Of a stretch of DNA of 64,000 nucleotides, positions 51,484 through 60,227 are shown piece after piece. Every line of letters starts with the position of its first letter. The first letter of the stretch is position 1. Location of the stretch: assembly GCA_965200115.1 (NCBI GenBank), contig OZ241336.1, positions 3,224,001 through 3,288,000 on the forward strand. The letters are read 5' to 3'. The notes beneath the pieces were generated by a model that saw nothing but the letters and a program-made list of their open reading frames with translations, searched no databases and was not told the DNA's origin. The translations under genes and the position numbers were made by a program. The DNA comes from JAPOUP01 sp026708635. Lineage in GTDB: Bacteria; Pseudomonadota; Alphaproteobacteria; Rhodobacterales; Rhodobacteraceae.

Positions 51484-52091
51484 CGAAACGCCCGATCGAA
51501 CGTCGTACCGGCCTTCGCGCGGACGCGGAAGCCCGCCACGTCAAGTTCCCGCGCGTCCGTGTTCAGGTCGGAATGGGTGGCGACAATCGCCGAGCCGCCG
51601 CTTTCGAGATGGCCGCGCATGGTCCGGGTGAACAGTTCGATTCCGTCCGCGTCCAGGGAAACGGTGGGTTCATCCAGTGCCCAGATCGGACAGCCCGTGA
51701 CCAGGATCCGGGCGAGTCCAAGCCTGCGGCACTGGCCGGCCGACAGATTCCGCGCAAGTCGATCGCGGAGGCCGGAGATCCCGAAGGCTTCCAGGGCCTG
51801 ATCAATCGGGCGCATGGAGTATACCGCGGCCCAGAACTCAAGGTTCTCGGCGACGGTTAGCATGGGCTTGATCCCGTTGAGATGACCGCAGTAAGCGATC
51901 GAGTCCGGATCCACGGCGATCGCCCCCGCCGTCTGCGGCTGCAGGCCTACGATCGTTCGTAGCAAGGTGGTTTTCCCGCAGCCGTTCGGGCCCCGAAGCA
52001 GAATCGCCTCGCCGGGGCCGATCTCGAAACGGACGCCTTCCAGAACCGGAAAACCGCCGCGTGCGCATGCGAGGTCGCTGACGCGAAGCAC
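51480..52091 (-). CDS. ccmA: Haem exporter ATPase CcmA
   Basis: 203 residues. Walker A GPNGCGKTT (about 34-42), the short signature LSAGQCRRLGLARI, Walker B PIWALDEPTVSLD and a switch His in VATHSD. The compact length matches CcmA (about 205). It powers the CcmABCD complex. It begins 8 bases after the stop of the Mth938-like gene, so the operon may extend from secDF. Confidence 0.95.
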   Translation of the reverse strand: MLRVSDLACARGGFPVLEGVRFEIGPGEAILLRGPNGCGKTTLLRTIVGLQPQTAGAIAVDPDSIAYCGHLNGIKPMLTVAENLEFWAAVYSMRPIDQALEAFGISGLRDRLARNLSAGQCRRLGLARILVTGCPIWALDEPTVSLDADGIELFTRTMRGHLESGGSAIVATHSDLNTDARELDVAGFRVRAKAGTTFDRAFR

Positions 52092-52099
52092 CGTATGGC

Positions 52100-52474
52100 C
52101 TAGACCGGAAGCAGTGCCGCACCGACGCGTCGACCTTCGCCAAGAAGGACGTTGTAGGTGCGGCAGGCCGATGGTGTTGGCATGGGCTCGATCGCGAGGC
52201 CCGCGTTGACGAGCGGGTCACGGAAGCTAGCGGGAACCCGTTCCGCTCCGCGGCCCGTTCCGATGAATGCCACGTCGATCTGCGTGCGGGCATCCAGAAG
52301 CGGCTGCGTGTCGCCGTACCCCATCCATAGCTTGGCGCCCGAGGGAATCACCAGGACGGCGCCCTCGATCACCTTGCCACGCACCCGAAAGAAGCCGGGG
52401 CCGTAGCTATCGATGGGTAGTCCCTGCGCACCCGAAAATGACACTTCGCTAAACTGCATCGAGTCAAGTCCCAT
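52100..52474 (-). CDS. Mth938-like domain protein
   Basis: 124 residues (ATG 52474; ATG 52459 also possible) with the Mth938/NDUFAF3-like pattern SYGPGFFRVRGKVIEGAVLVIP, DVAFIGTGRGAERVP and SACRTYNVLLGEGRRVGAALLPV. The human homologue assists complex I assembly; the bacterial role is unproven. In Rhodobacterales it characteristically sits between secF and ccmA, exactly as here. Confidence 0.88.
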   Translation of the reverse strand: MGLDSMQFSEVSFSGAQGLPIDSYGPGFFRVRGKVIEGAVLVIPSGAKLWMGYGDTQPLLDARTQIDVAFIGTGRGAERVPASFRDPLVNAGLAIEPMPTPSACRTYNVLLGEGRRVGAALLPV

Positions 52475-52625
52475 GCCGAAAGACCGCTGATCGCCGGACC
52501 GGTGAGATTACCGCGTAGGTGACCGAACGATACAATGCATCGCGTCGCTGGTCAAAGCCGCCGGAGGTCGGGCTCCGCCTTCCCTGGGCCCCATCGGGGT
52601 TCGCGCCCGGGGTGAAGTATCCGGG

Positions 52626-53594
52626 TCAGGTGTCGGTGCCGCCGTACCTGTTTCCCATATTCGCGTCGGGTTTCGACCAGTCACGTTTCGTACCGAGATG
52701 GAGCAGGATGTTGGACGCTATGAATACCGAGGAGTAGGTTCCGACGATCACGCCCCAGGTCATCGCGAATACGAAACCGCGGATTACGTCCCCGCCGAGG
52801 ACCAGAAGCGCGACCAGCGCGAGCAGCGTCGTTCCCGACGTCATGACCGTTCGGCTGAGTGTTTCGTTTATCGAAAGGTTGAGCACGTCCCCGATCGGTT
52901 TCTTCCTGAACTTGATTAGATTCTCGCGAACGCGGTCGAAAACGACCACCGTGTCATTAAGCGAGTAACCGACAATGGTTAGCAGCGCCGCGATGATGGC
53001 CAGGTCGAACTGGATCTGCAGGACCGAGAAGATTCCGATCGTCAGGATCACGTCATGAACCAACGCGGCCACCGCGCCGAGCGAAAACTGCCACTCGAAA
53101 CGCAGCCATATATAGACGAGAACCGCCGCGATCGCCAGCAGCACCGCGATCACCGCGGTCTGGACAAGCTCACCCGAAACCTTTGGACCGACGGATTCCA
53201 CCGATGGAAACGTTATCGAGGGATCGACCTCCTTAAGGGCGGCCTCGACCGCCAGAACGGTCTCCGCTGAGACGCTCTCGTCGCCTTGCTGCGCTTCGAT
53301 GCGAACCATCGCGACATGCCTGTCGTCCCCGAAAGTCGGGTCGAATACCTCCGTGATTGATATGTCACCCAGCCCAAGCGGCTGGATCGCCTGCCGGAAC
53401 GCTCCGACATCGACGGGCGCCGCGCTTTCGGTGCGTATGGTCGTTCCGCCGCGAAAATCGATTCCGTAATTCAGTCCCACAACCAGAAACAGCACCACGG
53501 AAGCCACCATCGCCGCGAGTGAGGCGCCGAAAGTGACCCGCGAGTGCTGGAAGAAATCCCAGTTGGTGTTGGATGGGACGAGTTTCAGGCGCAT
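52626..53594 (-). CDS. secF: Protein translocase accessory subunit SecF
   Basis: I start at ATG 53594 (322 residues), 2 bases after the secD stop; the frame is open upstream inside secD. Six transmembrane helices, the GIDFRGGT motif after TM1 and the conserved GYSLNDTVVVFDRVRENL segment. With SecD it uses the proton gradient to pull exported proteins through SecYEG. Confidence 0.95.
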   Translation of the reverse strand: MRLKLVPSNTNWDFFQHSRVTFGASLAAMVASVVLFLVVGLNYGIDFRGGTTIRTESAAPVDVGAFRQAIQPLGLGDISITEVFDPTFGDDRHVAMVRIEAQQGDESVSAETVLAVEAALKEVDPSITFPSVESVGPKVSGELVQTAVIAVLLAIAAVLVYIWLRFEWQFSLGAVAALVHDVILTIGIFSVLQIQFDLAIIAALLTIVGYSLNDTVVVFDRVRENLIKFRKKPIGDVLNLSINETLSRTVMTSGTTLLALVALLVLGGDVIRGFVFAMTWGVIVGTYSSVFIASNILLHLGTKRDWSKPDANMGNRYGGTDT

Positions 53595-53596
53595 GG

Positions 53597-55258
53597 CTAG
53601 ATCTCGATTGTTTTCGGGCGGCGGCGTTCGAACCACATCACGATCATCAGGCGGGTGACGAAAATCGCGGTGAAGACGGATGTGACGATTCCAAGTCCGA
53701 GAGTGACCGAGAAGCCGCGCACCGGGCCGGAGCCCATCGCGAACAGGATCGCGGCGGTGATGAATGTCGTCAGGTTGGCGTCGATGATCGCGCTGAGCGC
53801 CTTTTCGTATCCAAGTTCGATGGCACGGGCCGGACCCCGGGCGGTCTTGAGTTCCTCCCGGATCCGTTCGAACACGAGAACATTGGCGTCAACGGCCATT
53901 CCTATGGTCAAAACGATGCCGGCTATCCCGGGAAGTGTCAGCGTCGCGCCGATGGCGGAGAGAAGCCCGAAAATCATGGCTACGTTCAGTATCAGGGCGA
54001 CGTTAGCGATTATTCCGAACCAGCCATAGCTCAGCGCCATGAACACCAGCACCGCGCCAAACGCGACGAGACACGCCACCCGGCCGGCGTCGATGCTGTC
54101 CTGGCCGAGTTCCGGTCCGATCGTGCGTTCCTCGAGAATGGTCATCTCCGCGGGCAGTGCGCCGGCGCGCAGGAGAATGGCGAGCTGGGTCGAGTCCTCA
54201 ACGGTGAAACGGCCGGTGATCTGTCCTGAACCACCCGGAATCGCCTCACGGATCGTCGGGGCGCTGATCACCTCGCCATCAAGGACGATTGCGAAAGGGG
54301 AACCGACATTGTCAGCGGTATACTGGCCGAACTTCCGTCCGCCCGTCGGGTTGAAGCGGAAATTGACGGATGGCTGTCCGTTCTGGTCGAAGGCCGGCTG
54401 GGCGTCATTGAGATCTTCCCCGGAAACGACCGGTGTCCGTTCGAGAATATAGTAGACCCCTTCCTCATCCAGGGAGGGATGGATGATGTTGCGGGGGCCG
54501 GGCGGGCGGTCGGGATCCTGGGTCCGGCCGACCACTGGATGGAAAGTCAGCCGCGCAGTGGTTCCGATCAGGTTCTTGAGTTCCTCGGCGCTTCCGATTC
54601 CGGGAACCTGGATCAGGATCCGCTCCTTTCCCTGCCGTTGGATCGTGGGTTCCCGCGTACCGACCTCGTCGACCCTCCGGCGGATGATTTCGAGGCTTTG
54701 CTGTATCGTGCGTTCATTCGTCGCGAGCCGTTCCGCTTCCGAGAGCGTGATTACTATGTCGGCGCCGTCACCGGTCACCTCTATGTCCGTGGAACCCGCA
54801 CCCGTCAGCGTTACGACCGGCCGGGCGAGATCCCGAACCGCGCCGAGTGCGACAGCCATGCCCTCGGGCTGGCTAATGCGGACGCGAAGCTCGTCTGGCG
54901 GCGAGTCCTGCCTTCGGACGGTCCCGACAGCACCGCGTTCCTCGCGCAGCGTGTCCCTGACCTCCGGCCAGAATCCGTCCAGCCGGTCAGCGTGAACGTC
55001 CTCAACATGGACCTCGGCAAGCAGATGGGCACCGCCCCTGAGGTCAAGGCCAAGGCTGACGAGGGTTGATGGCAGCCAGTCGGGCCAGGCGTCACGCTCG
55101 GCGAGACGCTCGGGTGTCTCCCCCAGCATCTCGATCTCGGCCACTGCGTCGTTGTGCCGCTCGACTCGGTTGTAGAAGGAGTTGGGCATGGCGAAAAGCA
55201 GGCCAAGCGCCACCAGCGCCAGGATCACCACGCGTCTCCAGACGGGGATCTGCAGCAT
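53597..55258 (-). CDS. secD: Protein translocase accessory subunit SecD
   Basis: 553 residues. TM1 at the N-terminus, then GLDLRGGAHLL, a large periplasmic P1 domain (about residues 90-370) including IQRQGKERILIQVPGI, and the C-terminal RND-type helices with GMAVDANVLVFERIREEL. Typical length for alphaproteobacteria. The yajC gene ends 3 bases upstream. Confidence 0.96.
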   Translation of the reverse strand: MLQIPVWRRVVILALVALGLLFAMPNSFYNRVERHNDAVAEIEMLGETPERLAERDAWPDWLPSTLVSLGLDLRGGAHLLAEVHVEDVHADRLDGFWPEVRDTLREERGAVGTVRRQDSPPDELRVRISQPEGMAVALGAVRDLARPVVTLTGAGSTDIEVTGDGADIVITLSEAERLATNERTIQQSLEIIRRRVDEVGTREPTIQRQGKERILIQVPGIGSAEELKNLIGTTARLTFHPVVGRTQDPDRPPGPRNIIHPSLDEEGVYYILERTPVVSGEDLNDAQPAFDQNGQPSVNFRFNPTGGRKFGQYTADNVGSPFAIVLDGEVISAPTIREAIPGGSGQITGRFTVEDSTQLAILLRAGALPAEMTILEERTIGPELGQDSIDAGRVACLVAFGAVLVFMALSYGWFGIIANVALILNVAMIFGLLSAIGATLTLPGIAGIVLTIGMAVDANVLVFERIREELKTARGPARAIELGYEKALSAIIDANLTTFITAAILFAMGSGPVRGFSVTLGLGIVTSVFTAIFVTRLMIVMWFERRRPKTIEI

Positions 55259-55261
55259 TGC

Positions 55262-55582
55262 CTATTCCTTGGGGGGATCCGCCTTTGTCAGGACCTGCGC
55301 GATCGTCGAGCGCACGACGCGGGCCGTTACGCCTTGGGCGATTTCGACCTCCAGTTCGTTCTCTTCCTTGACCTTGGTAACCTTGCCGATCAATCCGCCC
55401 TGGGTCACAACCTTGTCGCCCCGTCGCAGGGAGTCTACCATCTTTCTGTGATCCTTGACTTTTTTCTGCTGTGGCCGGATCAGGAGGAAATACATGATTA
55501 CGAAGATCAGGATGAGGGGAATGAAGCTACCGAACGCTCCAAAACCCCCTGCCTCCTGAGCGAAGGCGGGCGTTACGAACAT
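55262..55582 (-). CDS. yajC: Preprotein translocase subunit YajC
   Basis: ATG 55582 gives 106 residues: one membrane helix (FIPLILIFVIMYFLLIRPQQ, including the diagnostic YFLLIRPQQKK) and a cytoplasmic tail with RGDKVVTQGGLIGKV. It forms the accessory complex with SecDF. It is first in the yajC-secD-secF order. Confidence 0.95.
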   Translation of the reverse strand: MFVTPAFAQEAGGFGAFGSFIPLILIFVIMYFLLIRPQQKKVKDHRKMVDSLRRGDKVVTQGGLIGKVTKVKEENELEVEIAQGVTARVVRSTIAQVLTKADPPKE

Positions 55583-55908
55583 ATTTGGATCCTTTAGCTG
55601 TGGGTCGCCTAGCCTGCGGCCCGCACTTGATTGCGATACATAGTAGCTGCGACGGCTCGCGTGCGCAAGCCGCGGCTCCATTCTCCCGCTCCGTGATGTT
55701 TGTGGCGAGGCGCCGGTCGATGCGCGGTCGGTCTTCGGAACGTATCCGGAGAGTTACGCGGTCTCCCACCACATCGGATCGGTACCGGCAGCGATCCTGC
55801 GTCGACAGGGCGGTGGCCCGCGGGGCCGATGGGTTCGCGTGAATGGTCACGTTGCGTTCGTTGCGGGTCCAATCTAGGTTTCCCATGGTTTTGACGGCGG
55901 GAGAGACG
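55583..55908. other. Divergent promoter region yajC/serS
   Basis: About 325 bases between divergent yajC and serS. I see no RNA gene and no conserved protein. GGGAGAG just before 55909 serves serS. Confidence 0.5.
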
Positions 55909-57204
55909 ATGCACGATATCCGAATGATCCGGCAGAATCCGGCCGCGTTCGACGCCGGCCTGGCGCGTCTGGGCGAAGCCCCGGTCTCGGATCTTATCCT
56001 TCAGGTGGACGCGGTTAGGAGAACCGCGATCGCCGCCGCCGAGGAGGCGCAGGCCGCGCGGAACGCGGCAAGCAGGGAGGCGGGCGTCGCAAAGGGCAGG
56101 GGAGACGGCGTGGAATTCGAACGGCTCCGTGGGGTCATCGCCGAAACGAAAGACAGCATCCTGGAACTTGACCGGGAAGTCAGGGAACGGGATGCCGAGC
56201 TGCGCGAGCTTCTCCATGGGCTGCCGAACCTGCCGCTTGACGATGTTCCGGACGGAAAGGGCGAGAGCGAGAACCGTGAGATCCGCCGCTGGGGCGAGCC
56301 CGGGGAGTTCGGCTTCCGGGCTCTGGAGCATTTCGAGCTTGCCGCTGTTGAGGCGACGATGGATTTCAGGGCGGCGGCGAAGCTTTCGGGGTCGCGGTTT
56401 GTCATGCTCAAGGGGGCCGTGGCCAGGGTGCATCGCGCGCTGGCGCAGTTCATGCTGGATGTCCATACCGCCGAGAACGGACTGACGGAGGTCAGCGCTC
56501 CGGTCCTGGTTCGTGAGGAAGCGATGTATGGCACCGGCCAGCTGCCCAAGTTCGCCGGGGACAGCTATCGAACCGAGGACGGAATGTGGCTGATTCCGAC
56601 GTCGGAGGTGACTCTGACAAACTCCGTGCGCGAAACGATTCTAGATGAGGACGAATTGCCTATCCGGCTGACGGCGCATTCCCAGTGCTTTCGTTCGGAG
56701 GCGGGCAGCGCGGGCAGGGACGCCACGGGCATGCTGCGCCAGCACCAGTTCGAGAAAGTGGAGATGGTTTCCATTGTCCATCCGGACAGGTCTCTTGACG
56801 AGCAGGAGCGCATGACCCGATGTGCCGAGGATATTCTCGAGCGTCTTGGATTGCCGTATCGAACCGTCGTGCTGTGCACCGGCGACATGGGGTTCGGCGC
56901 GAGGAGGACCTACGACATCGAGGTCTGGCTGCCGGGGCAGGGCGCTTACCGTGAAATCAGTTCGGTATCCGTCTGCGGTGACTTCCAGGCGCGGCGTATG
57001 AACGCTCGGTTCAGACCCAGGGACGGTGGCAGGCCGGAGTTCGTCCACACGCTGAACGGTTCGGGCCTCGCGATCGGCCGGACGCTGATCGCGGTTCTGG
57101 AGAATGGTCAGCGCGCCGATGGTTCGGTGGATCTGCCTGAAGTTCTTCACGGGAGTTATCTGGGCGGCGGACGCCGGATCGCGGCTGACGGGATGCTGGT
57201 GTGA
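55909..57204 (+). CDS. serS: Seryl-tRNA synthetase
   Basis: ATG 55909, preceded by GGGAGAG, gives 431 residues beginning MHDIRMIRQNPAAFDAGL. The N-terminal coiled coil (about 30-100) contacts the tRNA long arm. Class II motifs follow: motif 2 as CFRSEAGSAGRDATGMLRQH with FEKVEMV, and motif 3 as NGSGLAIGRTLIAVLEN. It charges tRNA-Ser and, for selenoprotein users, tRNA-Sec. Housekeeping, single gene. Confidence 0.96.
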   Translation: MHDIRMIRQNPAAFDAGLARLGEAPVSDLILQVDAVRRTAIAAAEEAQAARNAASREAGVAKGRGDGVEFERLRGVIAETKDSILELDREVRERDAELRELLHGLPNLPLDDVPDGKGESENREIRRWGEPGEFGFRALEHFELAAVEATMDFRAAAKLSGSRFVMLKGAVARVHRALAQFMLDVHTAENGLTEVSAPVLVREEAMYGTGQLPKFAGDSYRTEDGMWLIPTSEVTLTNSVRETILDEDELPIRLTAHSQCFRSEAGSAGRDATGMLRQHQFEKVEMVSIVHPDRSLDEQERMTRCAEDILERLGLPYRTVVLCTGDMGFGARRTYDIEVWLPGQGAYREISSVSVCGDFQARRMNARFRPRDGGRPEFVHTLNGSGLAIGRTLIAVLENGQRADGSVDLPEVLHGSYLGGGRRIAADGMLV

Positions 57205-57678
57205 TTATAGGGGGATTCCAGGCGATGTCAGGTTTACGTGCGGCTCCGTCGCCCGCGCCTGTCCCGACACTCTCCGCACTCGCGGCATCAGCCTCTTCGA
57301 CCGTTTGACGTAGGGGCTCGCGATCCCCCGTCCAGGATTCCGTCCCCGCCAGGTTTGACCGGCAGTTGCGCCCTCCGTCGTCGCGTTCGGTCTGTCAGAC
57401 TGCCAACCCGTTCGATGCCCGGGGCGGGTTTTTCCGACATGTCATTCGAGGGTACCTGTTCCTCCGGCTTCGGCAAAAAAGTGTGGCGGAAACGGTTCCA
57501 TGTTGGGCATGGAACTTCCCGCTTCGGGCCGTTCGCGGAAAAAGCGGGTCCGGCGCGATGATGGCGGACCGGGACCGGCTATGGTTGCGGTTTGCCACAT
57601 ATAGATGTCGAGGCATAAGCGCCTGCCGGACGGTGGAAGCGGCTTCGGATTTTGCCGCGCGAAGGGAGCGCTGTGCCG
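57205..57678. other. Convergent intergenic region with inverted repeat
   Basis: About 470 bases between serS and glk, which converge. GTTCCATG (57495-57502) and CATGGAAC (57508-57515) form an 8-bp stem with a 5-base loop, but without a U-run. No protein or RNA gene was recognised. Confidence 0.45.
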
Positions 57679-58668
57679 TCAGTCCAATTTCTGCGAGCGA
57701 ATCTCGGCAAGGTGGCCCGCGCAGCCGACGAGAGCGGCGAAATCATCATTGACGACCGTTACGCCGAACCTGTGCATGAAGTCGGTAAATCGTCCTTTGG
57801 AGCGGAAAGCTTCGCCGAATCCAAGATTGCCGAGATGCGGCGCGAATGCCCTTGCGACACCTCCCGTAAGATAGATGCCGCCGAAAGGCAGGTGGGCAAG
57901 CGCGAGATTCCCCGCGACGGTGCCCAGCAGCCGGGCAAATGTCCGCATGGCCTCCGCCGCTCTGGGATCGCTGCCGGATTCAAACCCCGCGATGATATCG
58001 GAGGCAGTCAACCGGTGTGGTTCGCCCGCTTCCCTACCGAGCCAGGCATGGACGCTTTCCAGCCCACGGCCCGACAGGGCTTCCTCGACGTCGGGAAAGC
58101 CGCGTGTTTCCTCAAGAAACCGAAGCAGGTTCAGGTCCGCCTCGTTCCGGGCCGGAAAGCTCGCGTGGCCGGCTTCCGAAGGCATGACCAACCGACCGGA
58201 GTTCGTGAAATGGACGGGAGCGGCGTTAAATCCGGTGCCAATCCCGATCACCAGCCGGGTGTCCGACGGGTTATGATCCGCCGCCGGAATGATTTCGATC
58301 AGGTCCGTGTCCATGATCCGCCCGAGCGCGTGGCCCTGCGCCTGGAGATCGTTCAGTAGCGCCACGGTTTCCGTCCCGGACGCACCGGCCAGCGTGTCGG
58401 TGTCGATTCGCCATTCGACATTGGTCAGCTCCGCCACGCAGCCGCTGACAGGTCCGGCGACCGCGACGCAGGCTCCGGCGCAGTCGACGCCACCCGCATC
58501 CTTGAGGAACCCGCGCAATACCGCTTCCAGACTGGAATGTTCCACGTTTCGGTAGCGTCGCACGGTTTCGACGAGCAGGCGCCCGCCGTCCGCCACCGCC
58601 ACGCGGGTGTTGGTGCCGCCTATGTCTGCTACGAGCGAGAATGCGCTGGATTGGCGGTCAAATGACAT
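57679..58668 (-). CDS. glk: Glucokinase
   Basis: 329 residues of the bacterial Glk family (not ROK). The phosphate-1 motif is VADIGGTNTRVAV (about 13-25); the catalytic Asp lies in ALLNDLQAQGHAL (about 105); the adenosine motif is GIYLTGGVARAFAPHL. It phosphorylates glucose to glucose-6-phosphate. Its location beside aglR and the alpha-glucoside importer makes sense: hydrolysed disaccharides give free glucose that must be phosphorylated. Confidence 0.93.
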   Translation of the reverse strand: MSFDRQSSAFSLVADIGGTNTRVAVADGGRLLVETVRRYRNVEHSSLEAVLRGFLKDAGGVDCAGACVAVAGPVSGCVAELTNVEWRIDTDTLAGASGTETVALLNDLQAQGHALGRIMDTDLIEIIPAADHNPSDTRLVIGIGTGFNAAPVHFTNSGRLVMPSEAGHASFPARNEADLNLLRFLEETRGFPDVEEALSGRGLESVHAWLGREAGEPHRLTASDIIAGFESGSDPRAAEAMRTFARLLGTVAGNLALAHLPFGGIYLTGGVARAFAPHLGNLGFGEAFRSKGRFTDFMHRFGVTVVNDDFAALVGCAGHLAEIRSQKLD

Positions 58669-58931
58669 GCATTACCGTTTCATGATCCGGTTGGAGGTTT
58701 GGTTATGCGGTATCAGTCATATTGCAAACCCACTCTGGCAATATCGGCCGTACTGCGGAAAGGCCGATTCCTCCCTCTTGGCGTTATTGAACGGGGCGGA
58801 TCATTTCCCCATAAGCGTTAACCTGTTTGGATCGGGTCCCGATCATCCCGTGGCGCCGCCGCCGGCCCCTGGCTTCCGTCACCGTGCCGCGCGGACGCTG
58901 GCCCGGTGATCCGGACGGCCGACGCGGCGTA

Positions 58932-59975
58932 TCATGCAGGGAAGCCAGCGGTGACCGGTGCCGGGCCGGTGGACTGTCCGACGACGAGTTCCGCCTCGAG
59001 CAATACCGGGCGTGGAGGCCGCGCCGGATCGGCGATGATCGCCAGCAGCCGGTCGGCGCATAGGCGGCCCGCCTGACGCACAGGGGACCGGACTGCCGTG
59101 AACGGCGGCATTCTCGTGCCGTTCCGAAGGTAGCTCAGTTCGTCATCGAAAGTGACCAGCGAAACGTCCTTACCGATCCTGAGTTCCAGCTCGTCGACCG
59201 CGCGGCGGATGCCAAGGGCGGCGATGATCGAGGAGGACAGGAGCGCCGTGGGCGGGCGGGACATGGTCAGCACAGCGCTGGCGGTGATGTAGCCGTGATC
59301 CTCGGTCATTTCGTCGGACCTGATCAGCGCGGGATCCACCGCGATGCCGCGCGCTTCCAGCGCACTTACGTAGCCGGCGCGGCGGCGGTTGGCGAAATCC
59401 ATTTCCTCCGGACCGTTAATCAGGGCGATGCGGCGATGCCCCAGATCCAGAAGGAAATCCGTGGCGCACCGGAACGCGCGGCGGTTGTTGACGTCAATCC
59501 AGTTGTATTCCGAGGTTGCGTTCGAAGACCGTCCGTGGACGACGAACGGGATACCGATTTCCTCAAGAAGGGCGATGCGCGGGTCGGATACCCGTGGCCG
59601 GTTCACGATTATCCCGTCAACCGAGCCTCTCGCGGCGAGTTCGCGGTAGGCGCGCTCCTCGCCTTCGTCGGAAACCGCCGAGATCACCATATCATACCCG
59701 TGACGGAGGTAGATCTCGCTGGCTCCGGCTATGAAGTCGGAGAAGATCGGATTCACCATTTCGGTGCTTGACGATAGCGGAATCACGTGAGCGACCGCCA
59801 TGGCGCGACCGGTCGCCAGACCTTTGGCGCGAACATTGGGACGGTAATTGTGGGCTAGCGCGGCCTCCTGAACCCTGCGGCGGGTTGCGTCCGCGACTTC
59901 CGGATAGCCGTTCAATGCGCGGCTGACCGTCGTCTGGCTAAGCTCCAGAAATTTTGAGAGTTCCTTAAGGTTCAT
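58932..59975 (-). CDS. aglR: LacI-family repressor AglR
   Basis: 347 residues. The N-terminal LacI HTH is NLKELSKFLELSQTTVSRALNG and YPEVADATRRRVQEAALAHNYRPN, with a hinge at residues 45-60, then a periplasmic-binding-protein-like sensor domain (GHRRIALINGPEEMDFANRR, LVTFDDEL). Divergently oriented to aglE, as in the Sinorhizobium alpha-glucoside locus. Palindromes containing CAAAGCGCTTTG lie just upstream of both genes, so it probably represses both until an alpha-glucoside-derived inducer binds. Confidence 0.9.
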   Translation of the reverse strand: MNLKELSKFLELSQTTVSRALNGYPEVADATRRRVQEAALAHNYRPNVRAKGLATGRAMAVAHVIPLSSSTEMVNPIFSDFIAGASEIYLRHGYDMVISAVSDEGEERAYRELAARGSVDGIIVNRPRVSDPRIALLEEIGIPFVVHGRSSNATSEYNWIDVNNRRAFRCATDFLLDLGHRRIALINGPEEMDFANRRRAGYVSALEARGIAVDPALIRSDEMTEDHGYITASAVLTMSRPPTALLSSSIIAALGIRRAVDELELRIGKDVSLVTFDDELSYLRNGTRMPPFTAVRSPVRQAGRLCADRLLAIIADPARPPRPVLLEAELVVGQSTGPAPVTAGFPA

Positions 59976-59992
59976 TTTCTTCGCGCGGACGC

Positions 59993-60004
59993 CAAAGCGC
60001 TTTG
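59993..60004. promoter_or_regulatory. AglR operator O1
   Basis: Perfect 12-bp palindrome CAAAGCGCTTTG, a classic LacI-family site with central CG. It lies between the aglR promoter (60018-60046) and the aglR ATG, so occupancy would block aglR transcription. Confidence 0.8.
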
Positions 60005-60017
60005 AAAGCCAGTCCGG

Positions 60018-60046
60018 ACAATAGCGTGTCGGATCCGCGCCGTCAA
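60018..60046 (-). promoter_or_regulatory. aglR promoter
   Basis: On the minus strand TTGACG (60046-60041) and TATTGT (60023-60018) are spaced by 17 bases; transcription would begin near 60011, just before operator O1. Confidence 0.6.
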
Positions 60047-60145
60047 AGAGGATTCGCGATGCCGAACGCCGCCCGGCCCCGGAATTCTCCGCCGTTCCCG
60101 CATTTTTTTATTGACAGCCACCGGGCAATAACGCACCCTCGGGGA

Positions 60146-60163
60146 ATCCAAAGCGCTTTGGAT
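60146..60163. promoter_or_regulatory. AglR operator O2 upstream of aglE
   Basis: Perfect 18-bp palindrome ATCCAAAGCGCTTTGGAT with the same core as O1; centre-to-centre distance 156 bp. TATACT at 60179-60184 is a good -10 whose -35 would overlap this operator, giving direct repression of aglE. Confidence 0.85.
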
Positions 60164-60227
60164 GCGAATCGCTCTGGATATACTGCAGTACAGAATGGCG
60201 CGTTCGCGCCTAGCGGGGAGGGACGCA

